Part shown: positions 23,220 to 32,922 of the stretch, piece by piece
Position numbering within the stretch: the stretch's first letter is position 1
How the letters are laid out: each line of letters opens with the position of its first letter
DNA from: Streptococcus caballi DSM 19004
GTDB lineage: Bacteria; Bacillota; Bacilli; Lactobacillales; Streptococcaceae
Assembly: GCF_000379985.1 (NCBI RefSeq)
Contig: NZ_KB904072.1
Location: forward strand, 1 to 34,585
Direction: 5' to 3'
DNA length: 34,585 nt
Made by a program: the position numbers and the translations under genes
Notes under the pieces: generated by a model
Told to the model about the DNA's origin: nothing
The model's database searches: none
What the model saw: only the letters and a program-made list of their open reading frames with translations

Positions 23220-25385
23220 TTAGTTTGAGCTACTTGAACTTGTAGAAGTTGAGGATTGACTGGTCGTTGTTTCTTTATGAAGTTCTAGATAACTTGGTGA
23301 CTTGAAAAGATCTTGAGTTGATTGATCATTGTGCTGGCTATAAATACTTGTTGAATCAGCACCTTTTTCCTTCTCAATTTTCTTCAGAGCATTTAGTGAA
23401 TGCGTGTAAGAAATCTTAGAGGTATCAACGGTTTTAAGACCATTACTAGTATCAAATCGAAGTAAGTCACCAGTTTGAACGGAGTCACTAATGGAGAGCT
23501 GTTTGCTGGTAGCTTCTTTGATTTTTTTTATCTTTTCACTTGTTGTTTCATCTGGATTAGTAATTTCTTGACCAGTGGAAGTATAGTATAAATGACCACT
23601 GTAGCTGGTGTATTCTGGGGTAACAAAAGTTCCTGATGTCCTGAAAGCCACGGTTTGACTATTGTTTTCAGATAGAAGGTCTTGACCCAATTGAACATAA
23701 TTTTTAGTATCAATGCCAAGTAAATGGAGGAGAGTTGGAAGAGAATCAACTTCGCCACCATAGGTCTGACTGATAAAACCTTCTGTGTAGCCAGGAATAT
23801 GAATAATATAAGGAACACGTTGCAGCATAGCATTATCATACTCAGTCCAAGTCTCTGAATTCTTTCCGAGAAGTTCTGCTAAGCTGGTATTGCGGGTATT
23901 GGAAATACCATAGTGGTCGCCATAGAGAACAATGATTGAATTGTCATAGATACCAGCTGCTTTCAAATAGTCAAAGAAGGATTTTAGAGCGGCGTCGAGG
24001 TAGTTAGCTGTCGAGAAATAACCGTTGATGGTCTCATCATTGGTCTTGGCTAAAGGAAAACCTGTTTCTGAGGCTTCCTCTTTCAAACTAGTGTATGGGT
24101 AGTGATTACTTACAGTGATGAATTTGGTGTAGAAGGGTTGCTGCATATGTTCAAGATACTTGATAGAATCAGCAAACATGTATTTGTCATTTAAACCGTA
24201 TTGGAAGGAGTTACTTTTATTCTGTTTTGAAAAGTAGTTAGAATCAAAGAAATAATTGTAGCCCCATTGTTTATAGGCGTTGTTTCTATTCCAAAAGGTT
24301 CCGACATTTCCGTGAAAAACGGCACTGGTATACCCACCATTTTGAGCAAGAATATTTGGCGTAGCAAACTGTGTGTTGTCACCGCCATAGTTGACCATGA
24401 AGGAACCGCTGTTTAAGCCAAAGAGTGAATTTTCCATAAGGGTTTCAGCATCAGAAGTCTTTCCAGCCTTAACCTGATGGAAGAAGTTTGAGAAAGCTAT
24501 GGAGGATTTAGAATGATACAGCGAATTGATGAACGGTGTCACTTCATATTCCTTGTCATCAACTTTCAGTTTGTAGTCAATGAGGAATTGTTGGAAACTT
24601 TCCAAGTGAATAACAATTACATTTTTACCTTTGGCAATGCCATAGTACTTAGAATTCGGTTGAGCATAGTGTTGAGAAACATAATCTTTGATGCTGGTTA
24701 ACTCTCCTGCTGTTGCTCGATTGCGTTCTTTTTGAGCCTGATAGGTTTGATTACCACTGTAAGCCGTAAAGGATGGTAATCCCAGGGCTCTGACAACATA
24801 ATAGTTTGAAAAACCACGTGTCAGCAGTTCAGGTCGGTCAATTTCAGCTAAAAAGAGGTTAATTGAAAACAGGAGACTAGATAAGGCTGTGATAGCAAAG
24901 CTGGCTCTTTTGTTGAAGACCCTACCGTCTTTCTTAATCTTCTTAGTCGCAAAAAGGGCGATGAGGATGATGTAGTCAATAATGTAAACGAGGTCCCAAA
25001 CTCTCAAGAGATTGAGGGCTGAATCACCGAGCCCTGCAGAAGTCTTGCTACTTGCCAACATGGCACTAACGGTAATGAAATCTGAAAACTCTCGGTAGTA
25101 AATAGAGTTGGCGATGAGAAGAAGATTGAGAATGGTGTAGACGGTCCAAGCAGCAATGTAAAAGGACCGCGTCTTCTTAAAATAGAGAGCAATTCCGATA
25201 AAGAGCAAACCAATCGGTATAGGATTGATGACTGATAGAAAAACCTGATAGGCATTTTCTAAGTCAAGGTTGAAATCCATATGGTAGGCCCACATGGTTT
25301 TTAACCAGTAACATAACAAAAGTGTAAAAACAAAGCCTAGACGTGTACTGAGTATACGTGAGGCGACATCTCTAATTTTTTTCAC
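23220..25385 (-). CDS. ltaS: Lipoteichoic acid synthase LtaS-type, membrane sulfatase-fold phosphoglycerol transferase
   Basis: 721 residues. Polymerises glycerol phosphate from phosphatidylglycerol on the outer face of the membrane. Five N-terminal transmembrane helices (within residues 12-180) precede an extracellular sulfatase domain. The catalytic Thr310 is in AGKTSDAETL, metal residue Glu262 in IHLESFQ, and Asp490/His491 in LYGDHYG. The C-terminal tail after residue 700 is almost all Ser/Thr. The start is GTG 25385 with AAGGAAG 9 nt upstream. A TATAAT -10 box lies at 25440-25435 on the minus strand. Streptococci may have more than one sulfatase-type transferase, so the paralogue assignment is a little uncertain. 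Confidence 0.88.
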   Translation of the reverse strand: MKKIRDVASRILSTRLGFVFTLLLCYWLKTMWAYHMDFNLDLENAYQVFLSVINPIPIGLLFIGIALYFKKTRSFYIAAWTVYTILNLLLIANSIYYREFSDFITVSAMLASSKTSAGLGDSALNLLRVWDLVYIIDYIILIALFATKKIKKDGRVFNKRASFAITALSSLLFSINLFLAEIDRPELLTRGFSNYYVVRALGLPSFTAYSGNQTYQAQKERNRATAGELTSIKDYVSQHYAQPNSKYYGIAKGKNVIVIHLESFQQFLIDYKLKVDDKEYEVTPFINSLYHSKSSIAFSNFFHQVKAGKTSDAETLMENSLFGLNSGSFMVNYGGDNTQFATPNILAQNGGYTSAVFHGNVGTFWNRNNAYKQWGYNYFFDSNYFSKQNKSNSFQYGLNDKYMFADSIKYLEHMQQPFYTKFITVSNHYPYTSLKEEASETGFPLAKTNDETINGYFSTANYLDAALKSFFDYLKAAGIYDNSIIVLYGDHYGISNTRNTSLAELLGKNSETWTEYDNAMLQRVPYIIHIPGYTEGFISQTYGGEVDSLPTLLHLLGIDTKNYVQLGQDLLSENNSQTVAFRTSGTFVTPEYTSYSGHLYYTSTGQEITNPDETTSEKIKKIKEATSKQLSISDSVQTGDLLRFDTSNGLKTVDTSKISYTHSLNALKKIEKEKGADSTSIYSQHNDQSTQDLFKSPSYLELHKETTTSQSSTSTSSSSSN

Positions 25386-25434
25386 TGTAGGAACTTCCTT
25401 GTATTTTTTTCCTAAAGATAAAATCTCAGTCTCA

Positions 25435-25443
25435 ATTATACCA
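25435..25443 (-). promoter_or_regulatory. Extended -10 promoter of ltaS
   Basis: On the minus strand TGG-TATAAT ends at 25435, 49 nt before the GTG start. No clear -35 box. Confidence 0.5.
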
Positions 25444-25519
25444 CAAAAAGAAGAAGGCGTTGAAATAGAAAGGTGAATTTTATTAGGAAAATTTTCTAAA
25501 TTTTGCTATAATAGTGCTT

Positions 25520-26680
25520 ATGAATAAACTATATGTGGATTCTTTTGTTGAAAAGAAAATTAAGCGTGGTGTTCAGCTTTTGGATGAGCGTGATTTTGGT
25601 CAAATCAAGCTGAACAATCAGCTGGTTGCCCTCCACAATCAATCTGGTCGCTTTATTGGAACAGCTTATTTATCTAAACAAAATAAGGGGATTGGTTGGT
25701 TTTTGACAAAGGAAAAACAGGAATTGTCTCAGGCTTATTTTGAAGATTTGTTTAGGCAGGCAAGACTAAAAAGAGCTCACTTTGAACAAAGTGAGCTAAC
25801 CACTGCCTATCGTCTCTTTAATCAAGAAGGTGATGATTTTGGCGGTCTGACTGTTGATCGCTATAATGATGTAGTACTCTTTTCCTGGTACAATTCATTC
25901 GTTTATGAGCATCGTCAGATTATTTTGCAGGCTTTCAAAGCTATCTACCCAGATATTCGATCAGCTTATGAGAAAATTAGATTTAAGGGATTGGATTACG
26001 AATCTGCCTTTTTATATGGTGAGGAGGTACCTGAAGTGTTTACTATCCTAGAAAATGGCATCAAGTATCAGGTATTCATGAATGATGGTCTCATGACAGG
26101 CATTTTCTTGGATCAGCATGAAGTTAGAAATAATTTGGTTAATGGCCTATCAGCTGGTAAAACCTTGCTAAATATGTTTTCCTACACAGCCGCTTTTTCA
26201 GTAGCAGCCGCAATGGGCGGAGCTATTGAGACGACTTCAGTTGATTTGGCAAAGCGTTCGCGTGTTCTGTCTCAAGCTCATTTTGTTGCCAATGGGCTTG
26301 ATTTGACTTCTCATCATTTTGTGGTTATGGATGTTTTTGAGTATTTTAAGTACGCTAAAAGGAAAAAACTCAAATTTGATGTCATTGTTATTGATCCACC
26401 AAGTTTTGCTCGAAATAAAAAACAGACCTTCTCGGTCAGCAAAGACTACTATAAGTTGATTAGTCAAGCTTTGGATATTTTAGAGGATGACGGGCGAATC
26501 ATCGCTTCGACCAATGCATCTAATCTGTCTCTAGCACAGTTTAAAAAGCAGATTGAAAGAGGTTTTGGAGACCGCAAACATAGTTATGAAAGTTTGCAGC
26601 GACTCCCAAGTGATTTTACTGTTAATAAATCTGATGAAAGTAGTAATTACCTGAAAGTATTTACAATAAAGGTTAAATAA
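25520..26680 (+). CDS. RlmI-like class I SAM-dependent rRNA methyltransferase without cysteine
   Basis: 386 residues: an N-terminal PUA-like RNA-binding domain (about 1-75), a linker domain, and a Rossmann methyltransferase with [13 protein letters not shown], the SAM loop [17 protein letters not shown], and the catalytic-loop motif [10 protein letters not shown]. The family methylates 23S rRNA. Unlike m5C enzymes of the RlmI group, no cysteine is present anywhere in the protein; the position usually carrying the nucleophile reads ASTNASNLS. The target base may therefore differ. ATG 25520 has no Shine-Dalgarno, and TGC-TATAAT (25504-25512) ends 7 nt upstream; a GTG two codons earlier is possible. 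The stop overlaps the aroD ATG by one base. Confidence 0.85.
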   Translation: MNKLYVDSFVEKKIKRGVQLLDERDFGQIKLNNQLVALHNQSGRFIGTAYLSKQNKGIGWFLTKEKQELSQAYFEDLFRQARLKRAHFEQSELTTAYRLFNQEGDDFGGLTVDRYNDVVLFSWYNSFVYEHRQIILQAFKAIYPDIRSAYEKIRFKGLDYESAFLYGEEVPEVFTILENGIKYQVFMNDGLMTGIFLDQHEVRNNLVNGLSAGKTLLNMFSYTAAFSVAAAMGGAIETTSVDLAKRSRVLSQAHFVANGLDLTSHHFVVMDVFEYFKYAKRKKLKFDVIVIDPPSFARNKKQTFSVSKDYYKLISQALDILEDDGRIIASTNASNLSLAQFKKQIERGFGDRKHSYESLQRLPSDFTVNKSDESSNYLKVFTIKVK

Positions 26681-27357
26681 TGAAGATTGTAGTACCCGTA
26701 ATGCCTCATAATTTAGACGAGGCACAAGCAATTGATAGTTCAAAATTTGATGATGTTGATATCATTGAATGGCGAGCAGATTTTTTAAATAAAGATGATA
26801 TTATGACGGTTGCACCAGCTATTTTTGAAAAATTTTCTGGACGTGAAATTATCCTGACTATTCGTACGGATAAGGAGGGTGGCAACATTCACTTGACCGA
26901 CCAAGAGTACGTAGGCCTTTTGAAAGAAGTCAATGCTATCTATCATCCTGATTATATTGATTTTGAGTATTTTTCACATGTGGAAGCCTTCCAAGAAATG
27001 CTAGAATTTTCAAATCTTGTCTTGTCTTATCATAATTTTTCAGAAACACCAGAAAACATTATGGAAGCTTTCTCGGAATTGACAGCCTTAGCGCCGCGTG
27101 TGGTTAAAATCGCCGTCATGCCCAAATCGGAACAGGATGTACTGGATTTGATGAACTACACTCGGGGGTTTAAGACACTCAATCCTGAACAGGCTTACGC
27201 AACTATGTCAATGGGGAAACTAGGCCGTATTTCACGTATGGCTGGTGACCTGACTGGTTCTTGCTGGAGCTTTTCAAGTTTGGAAAATAGTAGCGCTCCT
27301 GGGCAGATTGCCCTTTCAGATATGAAACGAATTAAGGAGATTCTTGATGCAGATTGA
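26680..27357 (+). CDS. aroD: 3-dehydroquinate dehydratase, type I
   Basis: 225 residues. Third step of the shikimate pathway, through a Schiff base. The catalytic lysine is in [12 protein letters not shown] and the general-base histidine in [20 protein letters not shown] and [14 protein letters not shown] complete the barrel. The C-terminal loop [16 protein letters not shown] closes the site. The ATG overlaps the stop of the methyltransferase gene (TAATG), and aroE starts inside its end. It is the first shikimate gene of the operon. Confidence 0.96.
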   Translation: MKIVVPVMPHNLDEAQAIDSSKFDDVDIIEWRADFLNKDDIMTVAPAIFEKFSGREIILTIRTDKEGGNIHLTDQEYVGLLKEVNAIYHPDYIDFEYFSHVEAFQEMLEFSNLVLSYHNFSETPENIMEAFSELTALAPRVVKIAVMPKSEQDVLDLMNYTRGFKTLNPEQAYATMSMGKLGRISRMAGDLTGSCWSFSSLENSSAPGQIALSDMKRIKEILDAD

Positions 27358-28213
27358 TGGACATACTCGGTTAGCCGCCGTCGTTGCGACGCCAATTAAA
27401 CATTCTATTTCGCCATTTATTCATAATTATGCTTTCGATAAAACTGGAGTTAATGGTGTCTATGTAGCTTGGGATATTCCAGCGGAAGATTTGCCTGTGA
27501 CTTTGGAAAATGTTAAGCGCTATGACATGTTTGGTGTTAACATTTCTATGCCATATAAGCCAGCTGTTATTCCTTATATGGATGAGCTGACAGATTCTGC
27601 TAAATTGATTGGTGCAGTTAATACTGTTATCAATCGCGACGGTAAGCTGATTGGTCACAATACGGACGGTGTGGGCTTCTTCAGAAGCCTAGCGACATTT
27701 GCAGATTTTGATGTTAAGGGCAAGGTTATGACAATCCTTGGTGGTGGTGGAGCTGCTACAGCAATTATTGCCCAGGCCTCCCTGAATGGCGCTCGCAAAA
27801 TAAATATTTTCAACCAAAGTCAATTTTTAGAGGCAACACGTGCTCATGCTGAAAAAATTTCCCAAGCAACTGGTGTGACTTTGGCCGTTTTTCCTATTGA
27901 AGATTTGGCACTCATCCAAGAAAAAATCAATGAATCAGATTTATTGGTCAATGCGACCAGTGTTGGTATGGATGGCAAGTCTATGATTTTGACCGAAGAG
28001 GTAACTTTCCCTCAAGGACTTCAAGTGGCAGATACTATTTACCAACCATTTGAAACCCCATTTTTAGCTTTTGCACGCAGTAAGGGGTTGAATGCTATCA
28101 ATGGTTTAGGTATGCTCTTATTCCAAGCAGCAGAAGCCTTTGAAATCTGGACAGGTGAAAAAATGCCAACTCAAGAGATTTGGCAGGCCTTAGAAGAAAA
28201 ATACAATAGTTAA
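27347..28213 (+). CDS. aroE: Shikimate dehydrogenase
   Basis: 288 residues. Reduces 3-dehydroshikimate to shikimate with NADPH. The substrate site shows [16 protein letters not shown], the catalytic lysine in [10 protein letters not shown] and the aspartate in [11 protein letters not shown]; the cofactor loop is [11 protein letters not shown], and the C-terminal [20 protein letters not shown] is conserved. I prefer ATG 27347, with AAGGAG 8 nt upstream, to the TTG one codon earlier. Overlaps aroD by 11 nt. Confidence 0.96.
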   Translation: MQIDGHTRLAAVVATPIKHSISPFIHNYAFDKTGVNGVYVAWDIPAEDLPVTLENVKRYDMFGVNISMPYKPAVIPYMDELTDSAKLIGAVNTVINRDGKLIGHNTDGVGFFRSLATFADFDVKGKVMTILGGGGAATAIIAQASLNGARKINIFNQSQFLEATRAHAEKISQATGVTLAVFPIEDLALIQEKINESDLLVNATSVGMDGKSMILTEEVTFPQGLQVADTIYQPFETPFLAFARSKGLNAINGLGMLLFQAAEAFEIWTGEKMPTQEIWQALEEKYNS

Positions 28214-28240
28214 TCAAGTAAAGAGTGAGTGGGTGTGCTT

Positions 28241-29308
28241 ATGAAATTAAGAGTTGATTTACCACATAGTCCCTATGATATCGTGATTGAAAAAGGTAGT
28301 CTGTCAAAAGTTGGCACTTGGACAAGAAGCCTCTGGCAACCTCAGAAAATTGCCATTATTACTGATAACCATGTTGGTGGCTTGTATGCTGAGAAAGTCA
28401 AACTCAGTTTAGAAGATGCGGGGTTTGACGTGGTTGTTTTTGATTTTTTGGAAGGTGAAGCTTCTAAAAATTTGAAAACGGTCAACAAAGCCTATGAATT
28501 TCTGGTGAAAAATAATATGACACGCAGCGATGGGATCATCGCCCTCGGTGGTGGTGTTGTCGGAGATTTGGCTGGTTTTGTGGCTTCGACATACATGCGT
28601 GGCATCCATTTCTTACAAATTCCAACCAGTCTGACAGCCCAGGTGGACTCTTCAATTGGTGGTAAGACTGGTGTCAACACACCTTTTGCTAAAAATATGG
28701 TGGGAACTTTCACTCAACCAGACGGTGTTTTGATTGATCCAGAAACTCTGACGACGCTTGGTAAACGAGAGCTAATTGAAGGTATGGGTGAAGTTATCAA
28801 GTATGGTCTCATTGATGATGTTGAACTTTGGGATGAATTGACGTCTATGGAAGGATCTCCTCAGAGCATCCTGGACCATGCTGAAAGCATTATCTACCGT
28901 TCTTGTAACGTTAAGCGTAAGGTTGTGGTTGAGGATGAGTTGGACAATGGCGTGCGCTTATACCTTAATTTTGGTCATACCATCGGACATGCCGTTGAAG
29001 CAACTGCTGGCTATGGGAAGGTCATGCATGGTGAAGCGGTGGCTATTGGTATGGTACAAATTTCACGTATTGCTGAGAAAAAGGGGCTCATGCCTCAAGG
29101 CATAACACAAGATATTATTGCGATGTGTGCTAAATTTGGCCTGCCAATAGATTATCACCCTTGGTCAGTGGAAGTTTTATACGATGCTCTTACGCATGAT
29201 AAGAAAGCTCGTGGCAAGTTAATCAAGACGGTGATTGTTCCAGAATTGGGCAGCGCAGCCATTAACCAAATTCCCCTTGAAGAGATGAAAGAGTACTTGG
29301 AGAAATAA
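28241..29308 (+). CDS. aroB: 3-dehydroquinate synthase
   Basis: 355 residues. Cyclises DAHP to 3-dehydroquinate using NAD and a metal. The NAD loop is [14 protein letters not shown], followed by [19 protein letters not shown]. The metal ligands are visible in [11 protein letters not shown] (Glu), [11 protein letters not shown] (His) and [11 protein letters not shown] (His). The start [19 protein letters not shown] fits the streptococcal group at ATG 28241; a GTG at 28229 would add four residues. It follows aroE after 27 nt. Confidence 0.96.
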   Translation: MKLRVDLPHSPYDIVIEKGSLSKVGTWTRSLWQPQKIAIITDNHVGGLYAEKVKLSLEDAGFDVVVFDFLEGEASKNLKTVNKAYEFLVKNNMTRSDGIIALGGGVVGDLAGFVASTYMRGIHFLQIPTSLTAQVDSSIGGKTGVNTPFAKNMVGTFTQPDGVLIDPETLTTLGKRELIEGMGEVIKYGLIDDVELWDELTSMEGSPQSILDHAESIIYRSCNVKRKVVVEDELDNGVRLYLNFGHTIGHAVEATAGYGKVMHGEAVAIGMVQISRIAEKKGLMPQGITQDIIAMCAKFGLPIDYHPWSVEVLYDALTHDKKARGKLIKTVIVPELGSAAINQIPLEEMKEYLEK

Positions 29309-29309
29309 G

Positions 29310-30476
29310 ATGAGATATTTAACTGCTGGTGAATCACACGGACCACGTTTAACTGCTATTATTGAAGGAGTGCCAGCTGGTCTGCCTTTGACGGCTGAGG
29401 ATATCAATGTTGATTTGAAGCGTCGCCAGGGTGGCTATGGCCGAGGTGGTCGCATGAAAATTGAATCCGACCAAGTTGAGATTACCTCGGGCGTTCGTCA
29501 TGGCAAGACAACAGGTGCACCAATCACTCTCAATGTAATAAACCGTGACCATCAAAAATGGTTGGACATCATGTCGGTGGAAGACATTGAAGATCGCCTA
29601 AAAACTAAGCGCAAGATTACCCATCCACGCCCAGGCCATGCTGACTTGGTGGGCGGTATGAAGTATCGTTTTGGCGATTTGCGTAATTCTTTAGAACGTT
29701 CATCTGCGCGTGAGACGACTATGCGTGTGGCTGTCGGTGCGGTTGCCAAACGTATTTTGGCAGAGTTAGACATTGAGATTGCTAATCACGTCGTTGTATT
29801 TGGTGGCAAGGAAATTGATGTTCCCGATGGATTGACGGTATCACAGATTAAGGAACTGGCTAGTCAATCAGAGGTTTCCATTGTCAACCAGGACCGTGAA
29901 CAAGAAATCAAGGATTATATTGACCAAATCAAAAAAGAAGGCGATACGATTGGCGGTGTTGTTGAAACAGTTGTCGGAGGGGTTCCTGTTGGTCTAGGTT
30001 CTTATGTGCAATGGGATACCAAGCTAGATGCCAAAATTGCCCAAGCGGTGGTGTCAATCAATGCTTTCAAAGGTGTTGAATTCGGTCTAGGTTTTAAAGA
30101 TGGCTATCTAAAAGGTAGTCAGGTCATGGATGAAATTCTTTGGAATGAAGAGGAAGGCTATACTCGTCGCACCAATAATCTCGGCGGATTTGAAGGTGGT
30201 ATGACAAACGGGCAGCCAATCGTTGTTCGTGGGGTCATGAAGCCAATTCCGACACTTTATAAGCCACTCATGTCGGTTGATATTGAAACGCATGAGCCTT
30301 ACAAGGCGACAGTGGAGCGTTCTGATCCAACGGCTTTGCCAGCAGCTGGCGTTGTTATGGAATCGGTTGTGGCGACAGTTGTGGCTAATGAAATTCTGGA
30401 CAAATTCTCTTCTGACAATTTGGAAGAACTGAAGGAAGCCGTTGCACGTCATCGTGACTTTGTCAAACATTTCTAG
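29310..30476 (+). CDS. aroC: Chorismate synthase
   Basis: 388 residues. Last step of the shikimate pathway, FMN-dependent. Signatures [48 protein letters not shown], the [15 protein letters not shown] block, and the C-terminal [17 protein letters not shown] are intact. Starts one base after the aroB stop with TTGGAGA upstream. tyrA follows after 11 nt. Confidence 0.97.
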   Translation: MRYLTAGESHGPRLTAIIEGVPAGLPLTAEDINVDLKRRQGGYGRGGRMKIESDQVEITSGVRHGKTTGAPITLNVINRDHQKWLDIMSVEDIEDRLKTKRKITHPRPGHADLVGGMKYRFGDLRNSLERSSARETTMRVAVGAVAKRILAELDIEIANHVVVFGGKEIDVPDGLTVSQIKELASQSEVSIVNQDREQEIKDYIDQIKKEGDTIGGVVETVVGGVPVGLGSYVQWDTKLDAKIAQAVVSINAFKGVEFGLGFKDGYLKGSQVMDEILWNEEEGYTRRTNNLGGFEGGMTNGQPIVVRGVMKPIPTLYKPLMSVDIETHEPYKATVERSDPTALPAAGVVMESVVATVVANEILDKFSSDNLEELKEAVARHRDFVKHF

Positions 30477-30487
30477 GAAGAAGTAGC

Positions 30488-31594
30488 ATGGAAGAAAAAG
30501 TCATCTATATTGCAGGTTTGGGCTTGATTGGCGGTTCACTGGCCTTGGGAATCAAGCGTGATCATCCTAACTACAAAATTTTAGGCTACAATCGTTCAGA
30601 TCAGTCGCGAAACATTGCTCTTGAACGTGGCATTGTTGATGAGGCAACCGCTAATTTTGAGGAATTTGCTCCGCTGGCTGATGTCATTATTCTGGCGGTC
30701 CCCATTAAGCAGACTATTACCTTTATTAAGACTTTGTCAAAGCTGGATCTTAAAGAAAATGTAATTATTACTGACGCTGGCTCAACTAAGGGAGATATTG
30801 TCAAGGCAGCCGAGAGGTATCTGGCTGACAGGCCTGTTCAATTCGTAGGTTCTCATCCCATGGCTGGTAGTCACAAGTCTGGCGCCATCGCCGCAGACGT
30901 CAATTTGTTTGAAAATGCCTACTATATTTTCACGCCAACCAGTTTAACTAAGGAAAATACCATAGCTGAGCTGAAAACTATCTTGTCAGGTCTACATGCG
31001 CGTTTTATTGAGATTGATGCCGCTGAACATGACCGAGTGACAAGTCAGGTTTCCCATTTTCCGCATATCTTGTCAGCTAGCCTCATGGAGCAAGCTGGTG
31101 ACTATGCTGCTGAGCATGAGATGACCAACTATTTTGCAGCTGGTGGTTTTCGTGATATGACCCGCATTGCGGAAAGCGAGCCAGGCATGTGGACCAGCAT
31201 TTTACTGACTAATAAGGAAGCTGTTCTAAGTCGAATTGACGATTTTAAAGGTCGTTTGGATGAAGTCGCGCAGCTTATTTTCCAAAATGATGAGGATGGC
31301 ATTTGGAACTATTTCAATGACGCCCGTCAAACTCGCAAGAAAATGAAAATTCACAAGCGTGGAGGTGTTGAGAGCAGCTATGACCTCTTTGTTGATGTGC
31401 CCGATGAAGAAGATGTTATTCTGGAAATTCTGGAGCTTCTGCGTGGGACGTCCTTGGTCAATATTCATATTAACGAAGAAAATCGTGAAGATATTTTTGG
31501 TATTTTACAGATTTCCTTTAAGAGTGCCAGAGATTTAGAGCATGCTCAAAAGGTAATCACCGAAAAAACAAACTATAAAGTCTTAATCAAATAA
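30488..31594 (+). CDS. tyrA: Prephenate dehydrogenase with C-terminal ACT domain
   Basis: 368 residues. Converts prephenate to 4-hydroxyphenylpyruvate for tyrosine. The NAD loop is [13 protein letters not shown], followed by DAGSTKGDI and the active-site motif [12 protein letters not shown]. The helical domain has [18 protein letters not shown]. Residues about 297-368 ([20 protein letters not shown]...) form an ACT domain that should sense tyrosine. AGGAAGAAG precedes the ATG. It joins tyrosine synthesis to the shikimate genes of the same operon. Confidence 0.96.
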   Translation: MEEKVIYIAGLGLIGGSLALGIKRDHPNYKILGYNRSDQSRNIALERGIVDEATANFEEFAPLADVIILAVPIKQTITFIKTLSKLDLKENVIITDAGSTKGDIVKAAERYLADRPVQFVGSHPMAGSHKSGAIAADVNLFENAYYIFTPTSLTKENTIAELKTILSGLHARFIEIDAAEHDRVTSQVSHFPHILSASLMEQAGDYAAEHEMTNYFAAGGFRDMTRIAESEPGMWTSILLTNKEAVLSRIDDFKGRLDEVAQLIFQNDEDGIWNYFNDARQTRKKMKIHKRGGVESSYDLFVDVPDEEDVILEILELLRGTSLVNIHINEENREDIFGILQISFKSARDLEHAQKVITEKTNYKVLIK

Positions 31595-31604
31595 GGAGAA
31601 TATC

Positions 31605-31940
31605 ATGGCAAATGTATATGATTTAGCAAATAACTTGGAGCGCGCTATTCGCGCTTTACCAGAATATCAAACTGTTGCTGAGAATAAGGCCAAAATTGAT
31701 GCTGACGCTGAAGCCAAAGCACTTTTTGATGAATTTACAGCTTTCCAAGAAGGTCTCTATGCTAAAATGCAGGCTGGTCAAATGCCAACAGAAGAAGATC
31801 AGGTGGCCATCCAAGGTATGGGTGTTAAGCTGGAATCTAATCCAATCTTAAAAGCATACATTGAAGCACAACAAGCTCTGTCTGTCTATCTGTCTGACAT
31901 TGAAAAAATTGTTTTTTCACCATTGAAAGATTTGAACTGA
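31605..31940 (+). CDS. YlbF/YmcA-family protein
   Basis: 111 residues, helical, rich in Ala/Glu/Lys ([35 protein letters not shown]), matching the YlbF/YmcA (DUF964) family. In Bacillus, relatives form a complex that affects RNase Y-dependent mRNA maturation and development; in streptococci the role is less clear. AAGGAGA precedes the ATG. It starts 10 nt after tyrA and is the last gene of the aro operon before the IS remnant. Confidence 0.9.
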   Translation: MANVYDLANNLERAIRALPEYQTVAENKAKIDADAEAKALFDEFTAFQEGLYAKMQAGQMPTEEDQVAIQGMGVKLESNPILKAYIEAQQALSVYLSDIEKIVFSPLKDLN

Positions 31941-31999
31941 TATCTAGAGGTGGGAAAAATATCCATGATGGCCCCGCCCTCACCCGTAGAATAATAAAA

Positions 32000-32811
32000 G
32001 GCTCTTTGTCAACTGTAGTGGGTAGATGAAAAGCTAATACCTAGAGAGGACCAGTTTGTCTTCTCTTTTTTGATGTTCAAAGCAATCAAAATCTGCTTTT
32101 TAAAGTTTTCATCTTCCTAAAACCAAAGGCATTTCTCTTAATCACTTTGAACCGATTTCTGACCTTTCTAGAATAACGTAAGTAGTGGTTTCGGATGGTT
32201 GCTTGAGTCCTCCACTCAAGTAAGGTATTCCATCCGTTTTAAATGTGAACTCATTGAGTTTTCGGATAACTGTCGATGTTGAAATGGGTAGCCTGTGTGC
32301 AATATGTGTCATTGTTTGATTCTCGATAAGTAATTGGGCGATTTTCTGGTCACAGTGACATAGATTTGGTGGTTTTTCTTAACAAGAGGCGTTTCAGCGA
32401 CAGCCATTTTCCCACATTCTTTACACTTGAAGCGACGCTTTCTAAGGCGGAGAAGTAGAGGGTAGCCAGCTGTTTCTAAGTAGCGATTTTTGAGGCTTTT
32501 TGGAAGTTGTATTTCGCCATTTGCTCCTTGCATACAGGACATTCAGGGGCAGTATAATCTAAATAGCCATAAATTTCTAAGTGCGTTCCTATATCATATT
32601 CATTAGTGATAACGATATTTTGATCTTTAACTCTAAGAAGGTTTGTGATAAGATCTTCGTCTTTCGATTTCTAGGCTCAGAAATCAAGAGTCACTTCCCT
32701 AACTCTTGATTTATTCCATATGACTCTTTCTAATGTGAGTTTGGTTGCTTTTCATTATAGGTCATATGGATTTTTTACACTCAAAAAAGCTCTATAATCT
32801 CCACAGTGGGT
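32000..32811 (-). pseudogene. Decayed ISL3-family insertion element
   Basis: The left end begins GGCTCTTTGTCAACTGTAGT (32000 on), and the right end is in the palindrome at 32788-32811; both look like ISL3-family termini. Minus-strand transposase pieces are, in order: LRVKDQNIVITNEYDIG to ECPVC (about 32655-32530), ETAGYPLLLRLRKRRFKCK with a zinc ribbon (about 32490-32400), an HTH piece QKIAQLLIENQTMTHIAHRL (about 32355-32240), part of the catalytic domain RTQATIRNHYLRYSRK (about 32215-32150) and the C-terminal KRNAFGFRKMK (about 32140-32100). Reading frames change at least three times, and two internal blocks, including most of the DDE core, are missing. The element is dead. Confidence 0.8.
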
Positions 32812-32837
32812 TTACCCACTACAGAAATTATAGATCT
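32788..32837 (+). repeat. Two facing ISL3-type ends forming a palindrome
   Basis: Arms 32788-32811 and 32814-32837 are inverted copies matching at 19 of 24 positions, separated by TT. Both end AGTGGGT at the centre. AAAAA before and CTTTTT after extend the symmetry, so the RNA hairpin would be followed by T residues and may terminate transcription. It lies about 85 nt before the dehydrogenase gene. The right arm belongs to no visible element. Confidence 0.65.
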
Positions 32838-32883
32838 CTTTTTGCTCAATCTCTTTTTATATGGTAATTTATACCAGAAGGTG

Positions 32884-32889
32884 TATAAT
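32884..32889 (+). promoter_or_regulatory. -10 box of the 2-hydroxyisocaproate dehydrogenase gene
   Basis: TATAAT lies 33 nt before ATG 32923. No recognisable -35 is at the right distance. Confidence 0.45.
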
Positions 32890-32922
32890 AGGGATATCGC
32901 TGAAGAAAACGGAGGTGGACTT

